Source of the DNA: Streptomyces sp. ISL-96
GTDB lineage: Bacteria > Actinomycetota > Actinomycetes > Streptomycetales > Streptomycetaceae
Assembly (NCBI RefSeq): GCF_018614035.1
Contig: NZ_JAGGPA010000066.1
Span: forward strand, 1 to 40,528
DNA length: 40,528 nucleotides
Reading direction: 5' to 3'
The notes beneath the pieces were generated by a model. It searched no databases, was not told the origin of the DNA, and saw nothing but the letters and a program-made list of their open reading frames with translations. The translations under genes were made by a program, and so were the position numbers. This document shows, piece by piece, positions 15,510 to 22,660 of this stretch (position 1 is its first letter; each line of letters opens with the position of its first letter).

Positions 15510-16417
15510 AGCGCCGAGACCTCCTCGGCGGTCGGGAAGGAAGCCTGCGCGCCCGCCTTCGTGACAGCGGCGGCGCCCACCCGTACCGCGTACGCGGCGG
15601 CCGTCGCCAGGTCCTCGCCGAGGCTGAGCCGCCAGGCCAGAGCCGCGGTGAAGGCGTCACCCGCGCCGGTCGTGTCCACAGCGTCGACGCGAGGGCTCGG
15701 GACCCGTACAGCGGCGCCCGTACGCCCGTCGGCTACCAGCGCGCCCTCCGCGCCCAGCGTGACCACCACCGAACGCGGCCCGAGGGCGAGGAGCCCGCGC
15801 GCCCAGTCCTCGGGGGCCGGGCCCGCCGTGTCGCCCAGTCCCAGGACGTACCTGGCCTCGTGCTCGTTGGCGACCAGCGGATCGCATGCGGCGAGCACTT
15901 CGGCGGGCAGCGGCGCGGGCGGCGACGGGTTCAGTACGAACCGGCTCCCGGCCGCCCGCGTACGTACCACCTCGGCCACCGTCTCCAGCGGGATCTCCAG
16001 CTGCGCCGACACGACGCGGGCGCCGGCGAAGAGGGCACCGGCGTCCCGGACGTCCTCGGGGGTCAGCCGGGAGTTGGCGCCGGGCGAGACGACGATGCTG
16101 TTGTCACCCGAGGGGTCCACGGTGATCAGGGCGACCCCGGTGGGCGCCCCGCCGACCCGCACGCCACCGGTGTCCACACCAGCCTCGCGCTGCGATTCCA
16201 GCAGCAGCCGCCCGTGGGCGTCGTCGCCGACGCGGGCCAGCAGAGCCGTTCTGGCGCCGAGGCGGGCGGCCGCGACGGCCTGATTGGCGCCCTTGCCGCC
16301 GGGGTGGACGGCCAGGTCGGAGCCGAGCACGGTCTCGCCGGGCGCGGGGCGGCGCTCGACGCCGATCACCAGGTCGGCGTTGGCCGACCCTACGACCAGC
16401 AGGTCGTAGTCGTACAT
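15506..16417 (-). CDS. rbsK: Ribokinase
   Basis: A 303-residue PfkB-family sugar kinase that phosphorylates D-ribose to ribose 5-phosphate with ATP. Both family signatures are present: HPGGKGANQAVAAARLG near the N-terminus and VDTTGAGDAFTAAL near the C-terminus with the catalytic Asp. The ATG at 16417 is preferred because AGGACAGGT precedes it and MYDYDLLVVGSANADLV aligns with the usual ribokinase start; a GTG at 16447 overlapping the previous stop (GTGA) is the alternative and has no ribosome site. It lies between the transporter fusion gene and rbsD in the ribose operon. Confidence 0.95.
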   Translation of the reverse strand: MYDYDLLVVGSANADLVIGVERRPAPGETVLGSDLAVHPGGKGANQAVAAARLGARTALLARVGDDAHGRLLLESQREAGVDTGGVRVGGAPTGVALITVDPSGDNSIVVSPGANSRLTPEDVRDAGALFAGARVVSAQLEIPLETVAEVVRTRAAGSRFVLNPSPPAPLPAEVLAACDPLVANEHEARYVLGLGDTAGPAPEDWARGLLALGPRSVVVTLGAEGALVADGRTGAAVRVPSPRVDAVDTTGAGDAFTAALAWRLSLGEDLATAAAYAVRVGAAAVTKAGAQASFPTAEEVSAL

Positions 16418-16443
16418 ACCTGTCCTGCTTTCGTCATGCGCCG

Positions 16444-18402
16444 TCACGAGAAGTCAGCGACGTTCTTCTTCGTCACGACCTTGACCGGCACCTTCACCAT
16501 GCTGTCGACCTTCTTGCCCTGCGCCGCCTTGACCGCGTTCTGAACGGCGATCTTCCCGAGCTCCTTCGGCTGCTGAGCCACGGACGCGTACAGCGTGCCA
16601 CCCTCAACCGCCTTCAGCCCGTCCGGCGTTCCGTCGAAGCCGACGACGTCCACCGACTTGCCCGCCTTGCTGCCGAGCGCCTTGACCGCGCCGAGCGCCA
16701 TCTCGTCGTTCTCGGCGAAGACGCCACTGATCCCGGGGTGGGACTGGAGCAGGTTGGTCATGACGTCCAGGCCCTTGGTGCGGTCGAAGTCCGCGGGCTG
16801 GGTCGCGACGACCTTGATCCCCGGGTACGCCTTGAGCCCCTCGGCGAAGCCCTTGCCGCGTTCGCGGCTGGCGGAGGTGCCCGCGGTGCCTTGCAGCACG
16901 ACGATCTCGCCCTTGCCGCCGAGCTTCTCGGCCAGCGCCTTCGCGGCGAGCTTGCCGCCCGCGACGTTGTCGGAAGCGACGAGCGTGGCGGTGTCGGCCT
17001 TGTTGACGCCTCGGTCGGCGGCGACCACCGGGATGCCGGCCTTGTTGGCGGCCCGTACGGCGGGCCCGACCGCGTCCGAGTCCACCGGATTGACGATGAT
17101 CGACTTCACGCCCTCGCCGGTGAAGTTCTGGAGCTGGTTGGCCTGCTGGGAGGCGTCGTTCTGCGCGTCCGTCACCGTGAGGTCGATACCGGCGTCCCTG
17201 GCCTCCGCCTGAGCGCCCTCCTTCATCTGTACGAAGAAGGGGTTGTTGAGGGTGGACAGCGACATGCTGATCTTGGTGGTCGTTCCCGGCGAGCCGGAGT
17301 TGAAGAAGGACACGCCTCCCACGACGGCCGCCACGCACACCGCGCCGATCGCGAGTTTCGCCGCGCCCTTACGGCCGTTCCCGGACGCACCCGACGAAGC
17401 CGTGGGGGCCGCCGATCCCCCACCGGCCCGCCGCCGCAGCGTGTCCAGCAGAACCGCGAGCGCGATCACGACGCCGATGACGACCTGCTGCCAGAAGGCG
17501 GAAACGGAGAGCAGGTTCAGGCCGTTGCGCAGTACGGCGAGTATGAGCGCGCCGATCAGCGTGCCGGACGCCTTGCCGACACCGCCCGCCAGGCTGGCGC
17601 CGCCGATGACGACCGCCGCGATCGCGTCCAGCTCGTAACCCTGCGCGGCCTGCGGCTGCGCGGAGACCAGACGGGAAGCGAGGACGATGCCCGCGACGGC
17701 GGCGAAGAGACCGGACAGGGCGTAGATGACGAGCTTCTGCCGCTTGACGCGCAGGCCCGAGAGCCGGGCCGCTTCCTCGTTGCCGCCGATCGCGTACATC
17801 GAGCGCCCGATGTACGTACGCCCGAGGATGAGGGCGGTCACGAGCCCCATCGCGATCATCACGAGAACCGGCACCGGCAGCCAGCCGCCGAGCGTGTCGC
17901 CCAGCACCGACACGGAGTCGGGGAACGCGATCGGGCTGCCCTGCGAGATGACCAGGGACAGACCGCGGCCGATCGAGAGCATGGCCAGCGTGGCGATGAA
18001 CGGCGGGAGTTTCCCGTACGAGACGAGTGCTCCGTTGACGAGGCCGCAGGCGATGCCCGTACCGACGGCGAGAATCACCGCGATCCACACCGGGACGCCT
18101 TCGGACGTGGCCATCCAGGCGAGGACGGTCGCCGAGAGCGCGGCCACCGATCCGACCGACAGGTCGATGCCGGCCGAGACGATGACGAACGTGACGCCGA
18201 ACGCGAGGATCGCCGTCACGGCGGCCTGCACACCCACATTGAGCAGGTTCTGCGTGGTCAGGAAGTCGCCGGAGAGCAGCGACATCGCCACTACCAGGAC
18301 CACCAGGGCGCTCAGCGCGCCGTTGTCGAGCAGGATGCGCCGGACGGCGCTCGCGGCGCCGGCGCTCGCGCCCGTGTTGCTCTTGAGTGTGTCAGTGGCC
18401 AC
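16444..18402 (-). CDS. rbsC: Ribose ABC transporter: permease-binding protein fusion (RbsC-RbsB)
   Basis: A 652-residue fusion of two proteins that are separate in E. coli. Residues 1 to about 322 are an RbsC-type permease with many hydrophobic helices, including the VSAGIDLSVGSVAALS and GGNEEAARLSGLRV segments of the family. Residues 324-349 are a Gly/Ser/Ala linker and 350-367 an extra membrane helix (AIGAVCVAAVVGGVSFF). From about 375 to the end is an RbsB/LacI-fold sugar-binding domain (ISMSLSTLNNPFFVQMKEG, FAENDEMALGAVKA, DVVGFDGTPDGL) without its own signal peptide. The binding domain is thus tethered outside the cell, two per homodimeric permease. GTG 18402 follows GGAGGG and overlaps the rbsA end by 11 bases. 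Confidence 0.95.
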   Translation of the reverse strand: MATDTLKSNTGASAGAASAVRRILLDNGALSALVVLVVAMSLLSGDFLTTQNLLNVGVQAAVTAILAFGVTFVIVSAGIDLSVGSVAALSATVLAWMATSEGVPVWIAVILAVGTGIACGLVNGALVSYGKLPPFIATLAMLSIGRGLSLVISQGSPIAFPDSVSVLGDTLGGWLPVPVLVMIAMGLVTALILGRTYIGRSMYAIGGNEEAARLSGLRVKRQKLVIYALSGLFAAVAGIVLASRLVSAQPQAAQGYELDAIAAVVIGGASLAGGVGKASGTLIGALILAVLRNGLNLLSVSAFWQQVVIGVVIALAVLLDTLRRRAGGGSAAPTASSGASGNGRKGAAKLAIGAVCVAAVVGGVSFFNSGSPGTTTKISMSLSTLNNPFFVQMKEGAQAEARDAGIDLTVTDAQNDASQQANQLQNFTGEGVKSIIVNPVDSDAVGPAVRAANKAGIPVVAADRGVNKADTATLVASDNVAGGKLAAKALAEKLGGKGEIVVLQGTAGTSASRERGKGFAEGLKAYPGIKVVATQPADFDRTKGLDVMTNLLQSHPGISGVFAENDEMALGAVKALGSKAGKSVDVVGFDGTPDGLKAVEGGTLYASVAQQPKELGKIAVQNAVKAAQGKKVDSMVKVPVKVVTKKNVADFS

Positions 18403-19915
18403 GGGAGCCCTCCACTTCGTTCTTGGTTACGTTCACGGCCAGCGCCATTACCGCGTCCTGGGTCGCTTCGTGCGCGGGGAGTTCGCCGGCGATCCGGCCC
18501 TGGGCCATGACCAGCACGCGGTCGCTCATGCCGAGCACCTCGGGGAGGTCGCTGGAGATCATCAGGACGGCGTGTCCGGCAGCGGTCAGCTCATTGATCA
18601 GCTGATAGATCTCGATCTTGGCGCCGACGTCGATGCCGCGCGTCGGCTCGTCGAGGATCAGCACCCTGGTGTCGGCGAGCAGCCACTTCCCGATGACGAC
18701 CTTCTGCTGGTTGCCGCCGGAGAGGGTACGGACGTGCTGGCCGAGGCCTGCCATCCGTACGCCCAACTGCTCGGCGATCCGGGCGGCGTCCGCGCGCTGA
18801 GCCTTGCGGTCCACGAAGCCGGCGCGGGTGGCCGAACGCAGCGTGACCAGGCCGAGGTTCTCCTGCACGGAGGCGTCGAGCACCAGCCCCTGCCCTTTTC
18901 GGTCCTCGGGTACGAGCCCGATCCCGGCGCCCATGGCGGCGTTCACGTCGCCCTTGCCAAGCCGCTCGCCGCGCACCTCTACGCTTCCGGCGTCGTAGGT
19001 GTCGGCGCCGAAGACCGCGCGTACGACTTCGGTGCGTCCGGCACCGACGAGCCCGGCGAGGCCGACGACCTCACCGGCGTGGACGTCGAAGCTGACGTCG
19101 TGGAAGACGCCGTTGCGCGTAAGCCCACGGACGGAGAGCAACGCGTCTCCCGCTTCCTCCGGGCGCTCGCGCGGATACTGCTGCTCGATGCTGCGCCCGA
19201 CCATCAGGCGTACGAGTTCGTCCTCGGGCGTGGAGGCGGGCACCTGGCCGATGCTGCGGCCGTCGCGCAGAACGGTGACGCGGTCTCCGAGGGCCGCGAT
19301 CTCCTGGAGGTGGTGGGTGATGAAGACGATCCCCACCCCGTCCTCGCGCAGCTGCCGCACGATACGGAAGAGCTTGTCCACTTCTCCGCTGGTCAGGACG
19401 GCGGTCGGCTCGTCCATGATCAGTACGCGCGCGTCGAGGCTGAGCGCCTTGGCGATCTCCACCATCTGGAGCTGGGCGATGCCCAGTTCGCGCACCTTGG
19501 CCTTCGGCGACACCCGCACGCCGACCCGCTTCAGCAGCTCCTGCGCGTCGGCCTCCATCCGTTTGCGGTCGATCATCTTGAAGCGGCGGGGCTGGCGGCC
19601 GAGGAAGATGTTCTCGGCGACGGTCAGCTCGGGCACCAGGTTGAACTCCTGGTAGATGGTGGCGATGCCGAGCCGCTCGGCGTCCTGTGCCCCCTGGACG
19701 CGCACCTCGTTCCCGTCGACGAGAATCCGGCCGCTGTCGGGCCGGTAGGCGCCGGAGAGCATCTTGATCAGCGTGCTTTTGCCGGCGCCGTTCTCACCGA
19801 GCAGCACATGCACTTCGCCGCGCCGCAGGTCGAAGTCGACGGAGTCGAGCGCGACGACGCCGGGGAAGGTTTTGCGTATGCCTTCGATGCGCAGCAACTC
19901 GTCCTGGCTGCTCAC
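18392..19915 (-). CDS. rbsA: Ribose ABC transporter ATP-binding protein
   Basis: A 507-residue double-ATPase subunit that powers ribose import. The first nucleotide-binding domain has Walker A GENGAGKST (residues 40-48), a signature-like region before LIMDEPTAVL, and the H-loop THHL. The second domain has the degenerate Walker A GLVGAGRTE typical of RbsA/MglA, with LSGGNQQKVVIGKWL and ILDEPTRGIDVGAK intact. This pattern of one canonical and one degenerate site is normal for the carbohydrate-uptake-2 class. The start overlaps the rbsR stop by four bases, and the 3' end overlaps the permease fusion. Confidence 0.96.
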   Translation of the reverse strand: MSSQDELLRIEGIRKTFPGVVALDSVDFDLRRGEVHVLLGENGAGKSTLIKMLSGAYRPDSGRILVDGNEVRVQGAQDAERLGIATIYQEFNLVPELTVAENIFLGRQPRRFKMIDRKRMEADAQELLKRVGVRVSPKAKVRELGIAQLQMVEIAKALSLDARVLIMDEPTAVLTSGEVDKLFRIVRQLREDGVGIVFITHHLQEIAALGDRVTVLRDGRSIGQVPASTPEDELVRLMVGRSIEQQYPRERPEEAGDALLSVRGLTRNGVFHDVSFDVHAGEVVGLAGLVGAGRTEVVRAVFGADTYDAGSVEVRGERLGKGDVNAAMGAGIGLVPEDRKGQGLVLDASVQENLGLVTLRSATRAGFVDRKAQRADAARIAEQLGVRMAGLGQHVRTLSGGNQQKVVIGKWLLADTRVLILDEPTRGIDVGAKIEIYQLINELTAAGHAVLMISSDLPEVLGMSDRVLVMAQGRIAGELPAHEATQDAVMALAVNVTKNEVEGSRGH

Positions 19916-20928
19916 AGGTTGCTCCTCTGGCTTTGCTCACCCTCGCCGCAGGACCGGCGTACGACGAGATGGGCGGGAAGGGTGACGGACTGCGGGGGCC
20001 GGCCCTCGATGAGGTCGACGAGCGCCCGTACGGCGGCCCGGCCCAGCTCGCCGGTCGGCTGAGCGATGGCGGTGATCGGCGGATCGGTGTGGACGAACCA
20101 CGGGATGTCGTCGAAGGCGGCGAGCCCGATGTCCTGCGGAACGCGCATGCCGCGCGCGCGGATCGCGTCGAGGGCGCCGAGGGCCATCAGGTTGTCGGCG
20201 GCGAAGACGACTTCGGGAGGCTCGGGCAGCGCGAGGAAACGCTCGGTGGCGCGCCGCCCGCTGTCCGCCTGGAAGTCTCCCTGGCCGATGTAGGCATCGG
20301 GCAGCGGAAGTCCGTGCTCCCTGAGCGCCTCGCGGAAGGCTTCGACGCGCTCGCTGCCGGTGGTGGTGGCCGCCGGGCCCGCGATGATGGCGAGCTTGCG
20401 GTGGCCGAGGCGGTGGAGGTGGGCGACCAGGTCACGTACGGCGGGAACTCCGTCGGCGCGCACGACGGGTACGTCCACACCCGGAATCCAGCGGTCCACG
20501 AAGACCATGGGGGTGCCGCCGCGGGCCGCGTCGAGCATCTGGGGGGAGCCGCCGTCGGCGGGAGACACCAGGAGCCCGTCGATGCGGCGGTCGAGGAGCG
20601 TACGGACGTGGTGGTCCTGCAACTCGGGCCGCTCGTCGGCGTTTCCGATGATGACGCTGTAGCCGAGCGCGCGGGCCGCTTCCTCGACGGAGCGGGCCAG
20701 GGCGGTGAAGTACGGGTTGAGTACGTCGCTGATGACCAGCCCGAGGGTGCGGGTCTGGTCGGTGCGCAGGGAGCGGGCCACGGCGTTGGGCCGGTAGCCG
20801 AGCGCTTCGACGGCGGCGAGGACGCGGGTGCGCGCGTCGGGGCTGACGGACGGATGACTGTTGAGGACGCGCGAGACCGTGGCAACGGACACGCCCGCCT
20901 CGGCCGCGACATCTTTGATGCTCGCCAC
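19912..20928 (-). CDS. rbsR: LacI-family regulator of the ribose operon
   Basis: A 338-residue LacI/GalR-type repressor. The helix-turn-helix and hinge are at residues 2-60 (IKDVAAEAGVSVATVSRVLN, RVLAAVEALGYRPNAVARSL), followed by a ribose-binding-protein-like effector domain. Assignment as ribose repressor rests on its place as the first gene of the operon; ribose is the likely inducer. The start is GTG 20928 with AAGGAGGTG eight bases upstream. It overlaps rbsA by four bases, so repressor and transporter are co-translated and the operon is probably autoregulated. Two matching operators lie about 75-110 bases upstream. Confidence 0.94.
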   Translation of the reverse strand: MASIKDVAAEAGVSVATVSRVLNSHPSVSPDARTRVLAAVEALGYRPNAVARSLRTDQTRTLGLVISDVLNPYFTALARSVEEAARALGYSVIIGNADERPELQDHHVRTLLDRRIDGLLVSPADGGSPQMLDAARGGTPMVFVDRWIPGVDVPVVRADGVPAVRDLVAHLHRLGHRKLAIIAGPAATTTGSERVEAFREALREHGLPLPDAYIGQGDFQADSGRRATERFLALPEPPEVVFAADNLMALGALDAIRARGMRVPQDIGLAAFDDIPWFVHTDPPITAIAQPTGELGRAAVRALVDLIEGRPPQSVTLPAHLVVRRSCGEGEQSQRSNL

Positions 20929-21002
20929 TGCCGGACCACCTCCTTGTGGTTTCGGTGAGCCTCGATTCCGGGGGGCGCGGCGACTGGAGCTCTCTCACCC
21001 TC

Positions 21003-21018
21003 GTGGAATCGATTACAC
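21003..21018. promoter_or_regulatory. LacI-type operator O1 of the ribose operon
   Basis: GTGGAATCGATTACAC is a 16-bp near-perfect dyad with the central CG typical of LacI/GalR operators; one base differs between the arms (ideal arm GTGTAATC). It lies 75 bases upstream of the rbsR start. Confidence 0.8.
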
Positions 21019-21024
21019 GGATGA

Positions 21025-21040
21025 TTGGAAACGATTACAC
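21025..21040. promoter_or_regulatory. LacI-type operator O2 of the ribose operon
   Basis: TTGGAAACGATTACAC repeats the right arm of O1 exactly (CGATTACAC) with a weaker left arm. Its centre is 22 bp from that of O1, two helical turns, so two repressor dimers would lie on the same face of the DNA. Confidence 0.7.
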
Positions 21041-21093
21041 GCCACGGAAGCAAGACCTCCGCGGCACAGCGAGACCGGATCGTGACGAAGTGG

Positions 21094-21504
21094 CGCTCAT
21101 GTGACTTCCACGAGGCGGCGCAGCGATACCTGGCGGACAAGCTCGTCGAGTGGGGCCTGCTTGAGGGCCCCACCGAGCGCGTGTACGAGCTGGCTCTGCA
21201 GCGGCGCTTCACCATGGCGGGCACGGGCCACATGCTGGGGCTCGACGTACACGACTGCGCCACGGCGCGCACCGAGGCGTACGTCGACGGAACGCTCGAA
21301 CCCGGCATGGTGCTGACCGTCGAGCCGGGCCTGTACTTCCAGCCCGACGATCTGACGGTGCCGGCGGAGTACCGGGGCATCGGGGTCCGTATCGAGGACG
21401 ACATCCTCGTCACCGCCGACGGCAACGAGAACCTCTCGGCCGGGCTGCCACGCGCGTCTGCGGAGGTCGAGGTGTGGATGCGGGAGCTACCGGAGCCGCG
21501 ATAG
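21094..21504 (+). pseudogene. C-terminal fragment of aminopeptidase P (M24B peptidase)
   Basis: About 135 residues of the C-terminal half of a Xaa-Pro aminopeptidase. It retains the metal-ligand regions TMAGTGHMLGLDVHDC, VLTVEPGLYFQ and GIGVRIEDDILVT, but the N-terminal domain and the upstream Asp-Asp ligand region are missing. A full enzyme is about 480 residues. The coherent sequence begins near CDFHEAAQRYLADKLVEWGL with no ribosome site before it; an ATG at 21025 in the same frame falls inside operator O2. The fragment is interpreted as a remnant of pepP left by deletion next to the ribose operon control region. Confidence 0.85.
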
Positions 21505-21651
21505 CACCGGCGTACGGCCCTGGGGCCGCTTCGGCCTCTGTGGCTGTGCTCATGCGCGTACTCCTTCACGGCCGACCCAGAGGGGTCCGACATTGGGCTC
21601 GGAGGGGACCCAAAACCAGTGGGCGCCGCTAAAGCGCCGCCTGTACGGGTG

Positions 21652-21681
21652 CCAATAGGATCCGGCCTAAGTCCAATAACA
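21652..21681. promoter_or_regulatory. Candidate GntR operator upstream of the gntR gene
   Basis: CCAATAGGA (21652-21660) and CCAATAACA (21673-21681) lie 21 bp apart, 60-90 bases before the GntR gene. The same CCAATAGGA motif occurs twice upstream of the neighbouring decarboxylase gene. The rest of the 21505-21741 gap shows no gene. Confidence 0.5.
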
Positions 21682-21741
21682 TGGCTACGTGAGGGGCACG
21701 ACGGGAGGCGCGTGGCCCAGGCGACCGGGGAGAGCACGCAC

Positions 21742-22524
21742 ATGAGCGGCAGCAAGAGCAGCGACGAGCAGACGACACCGCAGGCGCCGGCGAACGGCAC
21801 CCGGCACGCGCCGTCGCACGCGGTGGTGGCGGAGGCCCTGCGCCAGCGCATCGCACTCGGCGGGTTCGAGCCGGGCGACCGGCTGCCGACCGAGCGCGAG
21901 CTGGCCGCCACTTTCGGCGTGGGCCGCAACACCGTGCGGCAGGCACTGCGCGAGCTGGCCGAAGAAGGCCTGGTCACCACGAGCCTGGGGCGCTCCGGCG
22001 GCACCCGGGTGACGCCCGCCCGGCCGGGCGGGCGGGACGGCGCCCGGGCTGCGATCAGCGCGGGCATCCGGGCATCGCTGCGGGACTACATGGAGTACCG
22101 GCAGGCGATCGAGCCGTTCGCGGCGCGACTGGCGGCCGAACGCGGGGCGGGGGCGGACCGGCGCAAGCTCGTATCGCTGCTCGACACCAAGGTCGCGGAC
22201 CTGGGCGAGTACCACCGCGTCGACACCGCCTTCCACCTGGGCATCGCGGCCGCGGGCGGCAATGAGGTGCTGACGGAGGCGGTGACGCGGGCGCGCACGG
22301 AGATGTTCGTAGGCGGCAACGCCCTGTGGCTGGGCTCGGACTGGAGCCGGGTCTACCCGGCGGACCGCGATTTCGGCTTCGCTTTCCGTGAGGAGCACGA
22401 GGCGATCGCGCTGGCGGTGCTGTCGGGCGACGGGGACGCCGCCGAGGCCCGGATGCGGGAGCACCTGCGCGCCTCGCACCGCCAGTTTTTGACGCTGCTG
22501 GAGCAGTTCGCCGCACAAGACTGA
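21742..22524 (+). CDS. GntR-family regulator, FadR/FCD subfamily
   Basis: A 260-residue regulator. After a polar N-terminal tail of about 25 residues comes the GntR winged helix (VVAEALRQRIALGGFEPGDR, LPTERELAATFGVGRNTVRQ, ALRELAEEGLVTT). The helical FCD effector domain follows, with metal/ligand-type residues in FHLGIAAAGGNEVL and HLRASHRQFL. The ATG at 21742 is chosen (GGGGAGAG upstream); a GTG at 21712 is possible. It lies 136 bases upstream of the PLP decarboxylase gene on the same strand, and both have the CCAATAGGA motif, so it is probably an autoregulator and the repressor of the decarboxylase. The ligand is unknown; FCD ligands are typically organic or amino acids. Confidence 0.92.
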   Translation: MSGSKSSDEQTTPQAPANGTRHAPSHAVVAEALRQRIALGGFEPGDRLPTERELAATFGVGRNTVRQALRELAEEGLVTTSLGRSGGTRVTPARPGGRDGARAAISAGIRASLRDYMEYRQAIEPFAARLAAERGAGADRRKLVSLLDTKVADLGEYHRVDTAFHLGIAAAGGNEVLTEAVTRARTEMFVGGNALWLGSDWSRVYPADRDFGFAFREEHEAIALAVLSGDGDAAEARMREHLRASHRQFLTLLEQFAAQD

Positions 22525-22548
22525 GAGCCCGGCCGGCCCCCTCGACGA

Positions 22549-22577
22549 TTGACGCGCGCCCCGGAGCCACCTAGCAT
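22549..22577 (+). promoter_or_regulatory. Promoter of the decarboxylase gene
   Basis: TTGACG (22549-22554) and TAGCAT (22572-22577) are separated by 17 bases, matching the housekeeping (HrdB-type) sigma consensus well. Transcription would begin near 22584, just before the candidate GntR sites and about 77 bases ahead of the start codon. Confidence 0.65.
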
Positions 22578-22588
22578 CCGGAATGGAT

Positions 22589-22608
22589 CCAATAGGAACC
22601 CAATAGGA
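22589..22608 (+). promoter_or_regulatory. Candidate GntR operator at the decarboxylase promoter
   Basis: CCAATAGGA occurs at 22589-22597 and again at 22600-22608, a direct repeat with an 11-bp period (one helical turn). It lies immediately downstream of the predicted transcription start, a position suited to repression. The motif is shared with the region upstream of the adjacent gntR gene. Confidence 0.55.
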
Positions 22609-22660
22609 AATCCGGCGCCGCGCGCGACCGACAGGCCCGACCGACTGGAGAGACCGCCCC

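Noticed and set aside
21025..21504. Full small M24 peptidase
   Set aside because: The N-terminal half and part of the metal site are missing, and the only ATG in frame falls within an operator without a ribosome site.
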